A stretch of DNA of 64,000 bases, taken from contig CAVQMU010000005.1 in the NCBI GenBank assembly GCA_963713695.1, positions 1 to 64,000 of the forward strand, read 5' to 3'. The stretch comes from Rhodoblastus sp963713695. Its GTDB lineage: Bacteria; Pseudomonadota; Alphaproteobacteria; Rhizobiales; Beijerinckiaceae. Positions 58,881 through 64,000 of the stretch are shown piece by piece (the stretch's first letter is position 1; every line of letters starts with the position of its first letter). A model generated the notes under the pieces. The model saw nothing but the letters and a program-made list of their open reading frames with translations. It had not been told where the DNA came from and did no database searches. The position numbers were made by a program, and so were the translations under genes.

Positions 58881-60134
58881 ATGACTTTTTTTCGACGCTT
58901 GTTCCCCGCGCCCTCCGGGCTTGCCCGCTTCGCCGGAGCCGCTTTCGCGTTGAGCATCGGCCTTGCGGCGGCGCAGGCGGATGACGGGCCGCAGAAAGCG
59001 GCTGGCGACGCCGCAGCCCCCGCAGTGCTCAACGTCGTCATCGCCATCGTCACGCGGGAAAAGCCGCCGCCACCGCTTTACGATCCTACGGCGACGCCGC
59101 AGGACGAAGGCGTCCAGGGCGCGCGGCTGGCGATTGTCGACAATAACACCACCGGCGCCTTCATCGGCCAGCATTTCGATCTGCGGGAAGTCTTTCTCGG
59201 CAAGGACCAATCGGCGGTCGAGGCGGCGCGAGGGCTGGCGCGGAGCGGCGCCGGACTGATGGTGCTCGACCTGCCGGCGGACGACCAGATCGCGGTCTCC
59301 GATGCGCTGAGGGACAGCGACGCCATCCTGTTCAACGCGGCCGCTCCCGACAACCGCCTGCGCGGAAAAGACTGCCGCGCCAACCTGTTTCATATCGCCC
59401 CAAGCCGCGCGATGCTGACCGACGCGCTGGCCCAATATCTTGTCGTCAAGCATTGGACGAACCTGTTCCTGGTCACCGGTCCCAATCCGCCCGACAAGCT
59501 CTATGCCGACAGCCTGCGCGCCTCGGCGAAGAAATTCGGCCTGAAGTTCGTCGCCGAGAAGCTCTGGACCTTTGGCGCCCTGGCCAAGGCGCGCGGCGAC
59601 AACATCACGGTGTCGGACGCGCTCGTCTTCACCCAGGGCGTCAATTACGACATCATGGCCGTCGCCGACGAAGAGGACGATTTCGGCGACTACATCCCCT
59701 ATCACACCTGGGACGCCAAGCTTCTGGCGGGCACGCAGGGCCTCATCGCCGCTTCCTGGCACGAGACGCAATTCGCCTGGGGCGCCGAACAATTGCAGGA
59801 CCGTTTTTTGCGCATGGCGAAGCGCTTCATGCGGCCGATCGATTACCAGGCCTGGGTCGCCGTCCGGGCAATCGGCGAGGCGGTGTCCCACATCAATTCC
59901 GCCGATGCTCGGAACATCTCGGCGTTCATGCTCACGCCGGACTATGATCTCGCCGCCTTCAAGGGCGTGGCGGTCAGCTTCCGCCCCTGGGACCGGCAAT
60001 TGCGCCAGCCGCTGCTGCTGGTGCAGCCCGCCGCGCTGGTCGCCGTCGCGCCGCAACCCGGCTTCCTGCATCAACGCACGCCGCTCGACACGCTCGGCGT
60101 CGACCAGCCGGAAACCGAATGTCACTTGAAATAG
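58881..60134 (+). CDS. ABC substrate-binding-type protein of PQQ-dependent alcohol oxidation clusters
   Basis: 417 residues. The signal peptide ends near AQA|DDGPQ. The body is a type I periplasmic binding fold: VVIAIVTREKPPPPLYDPTA, FIGQHFDLREVFLGKDQSAV, LMVLDLPADDQIAVSDALRD. It matches the family found beside PQQ-dependent alcohol dehydrogenases in methylotrophs and Pseudomonas (TIGR03863-type, recalled). It is thought to bind a ligand or assist export for that system. The next gene starts 45 bases on and encodes the beta-propeller usually found with it. Confidence 0.85.
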   Translation: MTFFRRLFPAPSGLARFAGAAFALSIGLAAAQADDGPQKAAGDAAAPAVLNVVIAIVTREKPPPPLYDPTATPQDEGVQGARLAIVDNNTTGAFIGQHFDLREVFLGKDQSAVEAARGLARSGAGLMVLDLPADDQIAVSDALRDSDAILFNAAAPDNRLRGKDCRANLFHIAPSRAMLTDALAQYLVVKHWTNLFLVTGPNPPDKLYADSLRASAKKFGLKFVAEKLWTFGALAKARGDNITVSDALVFTQGVNYDIMAVADEEDDFGDYIPYHTWDAKLLAGTQGLIAASWHETQFAWGAEQLQDRFLRMAKRFMRPIDYQAWVAVRAIGEAVSHINSADARNISAFMLTPDYDLAAFKGVAVSFRPWDRQLRQPLLLVQPAALVAVAPQPGFLHQRTPLDTLGVDQPETECHLK

Positions 60135-60178
60135 ATCGATTAAATCGCAAGTCGGCCTTAGCCGGCGGGGAGAGAGAA

Positions 60179-61186
60179 ATGGCCTTTTTTCGAGCGGCGC
60201 CGGCGCCTCTGGGCAGGGCGCTTTGGCTGGGGCTCGGTCTTCTCGCGCCGGGCCTGTTCGCATCAGGTCCGGCCTGCGCCTATCACGTCTACGTGACGAA
60301 CGAGAAGGGCAATTCGATCAGCGTTATCGACACGGAGTCGCAAAAGGTGGTGCAAACCGCGCCGGTAGGACGCCGGCCGCGCGGCATCACGGTGAGCCCG
60401 GACGGCAAGCTCCTCTATGTCTGCGCGAGCGACGAGAACGGCGTGGAGGTGATTGACACCGCGACGATGAAAATCCTGCGGACGCTGAATTCCGGCCCAG
60501 ACCCGGAACAATTCATCATGCACCCCTCGGGGAATCCGCTTTACATCGCCAATGAAAACGACGCGCAAGTGACTGTGCTGGACGTCGTCAAGAACCAGGT
60601 CGTCGCCACGGTGCCGGTCGGCGTCGAGCCCGAAGGCATGGGTCTGAGCCCGGACACCAAGACGCTGGTCGCCACTTCGGAGACCAGCAACATGGCGCAT
60701 TTCATCGACGCGGCGAGCCACAAGCTCATCGCCAGCGTGCTGGTCGACAAGCGGCCGCGCTACGCGGTCTTCAGCAAGGACGGCTCCCGCCTGTGGGTCA
60801 GTTCGGAAGTCGGCGGCAGCGTCGCCGTGATCGACCCGTCCGATCACAAAATCGTGAAAAAAATCCGCTTCGAGATTCCGGGCCTGACCAAGGAAGAAAT
60901 CCAGCCGGTCGGAATCAGGCTGACCAGCGACGGCAAGACCGCCTTCGTCGCGCTCGGCCCGGCCAACCGCGTCGCGGTGATCGACGCGCAGACATTGGAC
61001 GTGAGAAAATATCTTCTCGTCGGCGCGCGGGTCTGGCAGCTCGCCCTGACGCCGGACGAAAAGCTTCTTTACGCCACCAACGGCAATTCGAACGATGTTT
61101 CCGTGATCGACGTTGCCAGTGAAAAGGTCATCAAGACGATTCCGGTTGGCGCTTCGCCGATAGGCGTAGCGTCGTCGCCCAATTGA
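60179..61186 (+). CDS. YVTN-type beta-propeller protein, PQQ-associated
   Basis: 335 residues from ATG 60179, which follows GGGGAGAGAG. A signal peptide (to about CAY|HVYV) is followed by seven YVTN-like blades such as YVTNEKGNSISVIDTESQKV and GITVSPDGKLLYVCASDENG, closing with ISVIDVASEKV-like SVIDVASEKVIKTIPVGASP. It matches the beta-propeller proteins of PQQ-dependent catabolism (TIGR03866-type, recalled). It is periplasmic, and its exact role is not established. Its last four bases overlap an upstream start option of the next gene. Confidence 0.88.
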   Translation: MAFFRAAPAPLGRALWLGLGLLAPGLFASGPACAYHVYVTNEKGNSISVIDTESQKVVQTAPVGRRPRGITVSPDGKLLYVCASDENGVEVIDTATMKILRTLNSGPDPEQFIMHPSGNPLYIANENDAQVTVLDVVKNQVVATVPVGVEPEGMGLSPDTKTLVATSETSNMAHFIDAASHKLIASVLVDKRPRYAVFSKDGSRLWVSSEVGGSVAVIDPSDHKIVKKIRFEIPGLTKEEIQPVGIRLTSDGKTAFVALGPANRVAVIDAQTLDVRKYLLVGARVWQLALTPDEKLLYATNGNSNDVSVIDVASEKVIKTIPVGASPIGVASSPN

Positions 61187-61215
61187 ACCGGCTTGAAAGC
61201 CAAAGGACGTATGCA

Positions 61216-61892
61216 ATGCGCTTGGGACTGTTTTTGCTTGGCTTTCTCGCCATGGGCCTCGCATCCTCCGCCCCGGCGCAACCAGCGCCGCAAACATCGC
61301 CAAATTCCGATTCCGACTGGCCCTGCGCGCAGCGGCGCACGCCGACGATCAGCGCCGCGGCGATCTGGGCCGGGCCTGACATCACCAAGGCCGGCGCATG
61401 GGACGATGACCGGGAAGCCGCCGAACTCGCACAAAAACTCGCGTCTCGCCGCACGCCGATGACCGACGTCGATGGTCTGCTCGACGAATTCGCGGCCAAG
61501 GCGGGCGACGAAAAGGACTTGCGGCTGACCCGCGTCTTCATCGGCGTCCTCGAGCTGATCAATGGCGAGCGCAATCGCGTCATCGCCGGCATCGTCCGCT
61601 ACGCCCAGGGGCAGAAGCAGCTTGCCGAACGGGTTCGCCAGGACGGCGAAGCAATGGCCGACGCGCAGGAGGCCGAGGCCGACAAGCCACAATCGAAGGA
61701 AGCGGAAAAGGCTGGAACCAGGGAAATCGACCCCCTTTCGCCAAGCCCGAAACCGACGTCGAAAACAAGCTCAAGTGGGACAAGCGGATTTTCGAGGAGC
61801 GGAGCCGGTCGCTGACCTATGTCTGCGAGACGCCGACGCTGCTCGAACAGCGCGCCTTCGAATTGGCGCGCCGCATCCAGCAGAGGCTTTAA
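61216..61892 (+). CDS. Secreted protein of the PQQ-associated cluster, one frame break as read
   Basis: About 225 residues from ATG 61216. A signal peptide MRLGLFLLGFLAMGLASSAP ends near APAQ|PAPQT. DSDWPCAQRRTPTISAAAIW and MTDVDGLLDEFAAKAGDEKD precede a helical, charged segment. The break near 61735 has a missing-base sign and links to FAKPETDVENKLKWDKRIFE and a C-terminus ending ARRIQQRL, TAA at 61890-61892. Two Cys (WPC, YVCETP) could form a disulphide. I know no function beyond co-occurrence with the two preceding genes. Confidence 0.75.
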
Positions 61893-62074
61893 CGCAATTG
61901 GAAATTGGTAGAGGCTCTTGCAACGTTCAAGTCGTCGTGCAACCTTTAGCCCGCGCCTGAGTTATCGCCACGTCCACAGTGTCGGCGATCACGACAGGGC
62001 GCAGCGCCGGCTGCGCGATACAAATCAAGAAAAAGCGCCGGTGGAAGGGAACGTTGGAACTGAGGGCTCGACCC

Positions 62075-62779
62075 ATGAATCTTCTAATTATTGAAGACGA
62101 TATTATATCCGGCGCTCCGCTTGCGGAGGGCCTCAAGGCTGAAGGATTCGACGTGACCGTCGTCGACGGCGCGGAAGATCCAGTCGACGCCGCCAGCGCG
62201 GTAAACCCTTGCGCCGTGCTGTTCGACACGACAACTCCGGGCATGCGCGTGTTCGACACTTGCAGGGCGTTGCGCCGCACCGGCCGGACCGAACCCATCC
62301 TTCTGCTGAGCGGACGCCACGACGCCAGCGACCGCGCCAATGGCTTGAACGCCGGCGCCGACGATTTCATCGCCAAGCCCTTTCAGTTCGCGGAACTTGT
62401 GGAAAGGCTTCGCGCGCATCTGATCCATCACGACATCGCCGACGACGACCAGGACAGGAAGAAGGTCGGCAAGCTGGTTCTCGACATGCGCGTGCGCCAG
62501 GCCTTTTTCGGCAACGTCCATATCCGGCTGACCCAGCGCGAAGCGGAACTGCTCGCCATTCTCATGGATCGAGCCAACCATCCGGTCGGGCGCGGCGATA
62601 TCTACGACAAGCTCTGGGGCGGCCAGGGCGGCACGTCGCTGAATGTCGTCGATGTCTATGTCGGCTATCTCAGGACGAAATTCGCCGAGATCACCCGGGT
62701 CGGCGGTCCGTTCATCGGCACTGTCCGGGGCCGCGGCTTCATGCTCGACATGGCCGGCTACAAATGCGCGGCGCGCTAG
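62075..62779 (+). CDS. OmpR-type response regulator
   Basis: 234 residues from ATG 62075. The receiver has acidic residues in LLIIEDDIIS, a phospho-acceptor Asp in AVLFDTTTPGM, and the switch Lys in FIAKPFQ. The winged helix includes LTQREAELLAILMDRANHPV and VVDVYVGYLRTKFAEI. No kinase is adjacent. It follows the PQQ-associated cluster by 180 bases and may regulate it. Confidence 0.9.
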   Translation: MNLLIIEDDIISGAPLAEGLKAEGFDVTVVDGAEDPVDAASAVNPCAVLFDTTTPGMRVFDTCRALRRTGRTEPILLLSGRHDASDRANGLNAGADDFIAKPFQFAELVERLRAHLIHHDIADDDQDRKKVGKLVLDMRVRQAFFGNVHIRLTQREAELLAILMDRANHPVGRGDIYDKLWGGQGGTSLNVVDVYVGYLRTKFAEITRVGGPFIGTVRGRGFMLDMAGYKCAAR

Positions 62780-62851
62780 CTTGCTCTCGACGGACTCACG
62801 TCCGCCGGATGCAATCCTGATTTTGGCGTGGCGCTCGAGGAACGCAGAACG

Positions 62852-63208
62852 ATGATCAAGCATATCTGGCTTGCGCTCGCGCTTTTCGCCCTGGCGAACA
62901 CGCCGGCGCGCGCCGACGCGAACGCGCAGGCAAACGATTATCCAACCGAGGCGCGGGCGGATTATGTGTTCGGCTGCATGGCCGCCAACGGTCAGACCCG
63001 TGAGGCCGTCCACCGCTGCTCCTGCTCGCTCGACGTGGTCGCGTCCATTCTCCCTTACGACCAGTATGTCGACGCCGAAACAGTGCTTTCAATGCGCCAG
63101 GGCATCGGCAGGACCGCGAGCATTTTCAAGGATCTGCCAAGATTCGACGAAATCGTCGCCAATTTGCGCCGGGCGCAGGCCGAGGGCGAGATCCGCTGCT
63201 TCAAATAG
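62852..63208 (+). CDS. Small secreted protein with a Cys-x-Cys motif
   Basis: 118 residues from ATG 62852, with GAGG at 62837-62840. The signal peptide ends near ARA|DANAQ. The mature part has YVFGCMAANGQTREAVHRCSC (three of four Cys close together), VVASILPYDQYVDAETVLSM and a last Cys in IRCFK, consistent with a disulphide-bonded periplasmic protein. I recognise the type from methylotroph PQQ regions but not a function. Confidence 0.75.
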   Translation: MIKHIWLALALFALANTPARADANAQANDYPTEARADYVFGCMAANGQTREAVHRCSCSLDVVASILPYDQYVDAETVLSMRQGIGRTASIFKDLPRFDEIVANLRRAQAEGEIRCFK

Positions 63209-63218
63209 CCGATGCAAA

Positions 63219-63980
63219 CTACAGTCTGTAGCTCGGGTCAACGCGCTCGAGTTTGCGCAGAAGCGCCGGCCAGGCGATGCGCGCGCCCAGTCCCTTGGTC
63301 GCCATTTCAATCACCGGCGGCATGGCTTCAAGGATTTTCGCGCCGATCATCACGAGTTCGCCGCCGGCCTGGGCGCTGGTCTGGATGGCGCAGGCGGATT
63401 CAAACAGATACATGGCGAGGAATGCGTCGGGTATGGTGGGCCCGACGGTCGCCAGCCCATGATTTCGCAGCATGAGAAATGTGTTCTGCCCGAGGTCCGC
63501 CTGCAAACGCGGTTGCTCCTCGGCCCACAGCGCCACGCCTTCGTAATCGTGATAGCCGAGCGACGGAATGACGAAGGTCGATTGCTGCGAAATCGGCAGC
63601 AGGCCATTCCTTTGCGCGCTCACCGCTACGCCGGCGCGGCTGTGCGTATGCAGGACGCAGCCGACGTCGGGACGTCCTTCGTGGATGCAGCTATGGATGG
63701 TGAAACCCGCCGGGTTTACCGGGAAGGGCGAATCCGAGAGTTTCCTGCATTGCTGGTCGACCTTGATCAGGCTGGAGGCCGTGATCTCCTCGAACATCAT
63801 CCCGTAGGGATTGATCAGGAAATGATGCTCCGGCCCGGGGATGCGGGCGCTGATATGCGTGAAGACCAGATCGCTCCAGCCATAAAGCGCGACCAGCCGG
63901 TACGCGGCCGCCAGATCGCAACGCAAGAGCCATTCGTCCGCGCCGACCTTATCCTTGAGCGAGGTCGCATTCATCGTCAT
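63219..63980 (-). CDS. Class II aldolase/adducin-family protein
   Basis: 253 residues. The zinc-aldolase fold is seen as YGWSDLVFTHISARIPGPEH, VGCVLHTHSRAGVAVSAQRN with the metal-binding HTH pair, and LMLRNHGLATVG with the third His. The catalytic Glu of true fuculose-type aldolases is not obvious, and many family members have unknown substrates, so no specific reaction is given. ATG 63980 is used; ATG 63974 is possible. The gene converges on the small secreted protein gene. Confidence 0.88.
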   Translation of the reverse strand: MTMNATSLKDKVGADEWLLRCDLAAAYRLVALYGWSDLVFTHISARIPGPEHHFLINPYGMMFEEITASSLIKVDQQCRKLSDSPFPVNPAGFTIHSCIHEGRPDVGCVLHTHSRAGVAVSAQRNGLLPISQQSTFVIPSLGYHDYEGVALWAEEQPRLQADLGQNTFLMLRNHGLATVGPTIPDAFLAMYLFESACAIQTSAQAGGELVMIGAKILEAMPPVIEMATKGLGARIAWPALLRKLERVDPSYRL

Positions 63981-64000
63981 CGCCTGTCGTCCCGTTTAAT

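Overview
The window is GC-rich DNA, roughly 64% by eye, from an alphaproteobacterium. The most likely home is a methylotroph-like member of the Hyphomicrobiales (Beijerinckiaceae or Methylocystaceae type). The support is a family of large beta-barrel porins typical of that group, a glutathione-dependent formaldehyde module (gfa, fghA), proteins associated with PQQ-linked alcohol oxidation, paired glnK-amtB loci and a CIRCE-controlled groESL operon. The species cannot be read from the sequence.

Layout. 0-9 kb: a partial radical SAM gene, a DUF763 gene, the potassium transporter kup, an outer-membrane fusion porin, cyanase, a short-chain dehydrogenase and a glutaryl-CoA-type acyl-CoA dehydrogenase. 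9-15 kb: groEL and groES with CIRCE and a heat-shock-type promoter, tRNA-Gly(GCC), a thioredoxin-TPR co-chaperone, a LON-domain protein and a Trm112-like protein. 14.6-19.5 kb: two glnK-amtB pairs around an acyl-CoA thioesterase. 19.6-28.2 kb: three paralogous porins with two kinase-less OmpR-type regulators. 28.9-35.1 kb: a three-gene RND efflux operon. 35.2-43 kb: a type I secretion exporter pair, a divergent Cys-free Thr/Ala-rich protein that is a candidate cargo, and a TPR-sulfotransferase. 43-45.9 kb: a two-gene redox module made of a ferredoxin-FAD-NAD(P)H reductase and a cytochrome b fused to an ethylbenzene-dehydrogenase-type haem domain. 46.5-50.2 kb: a second type I secretion pair. 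51-56.7 kb: a LuxR-type regulator and an exopolysaccharide cluster that includes a decayed wza-like remnant. 56.9-63.2 kb: fghA, gfa, three genes of a PQQ-associated cluster, a response regulator and a small secreted protein. 63.2 kb to the end: a class II aldolase-family protein.

How the genes work together. glnK-amtB and cynS point to ammonium scavenging and cyanate use. gfa and fghA, next to the PQQ-associated proteins, point to alcohol-to-formaldehyde-to-formate oxidation, although no PQQ dehydrogenase lies in the window. The secretion, porin and exopolysaccharide genes make this a strongly envelope-oriented segment.

Reading quality. About twenty otherwise well-conserved genes, including groEL and groES, are broken by single-base frame changes. 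Nearly all of them have the sign of one extra base. I therefore treat most broken frames as probable sequence errors and give the span of the intact gene. The wza-like fragment is the exception and looks truly decayed.
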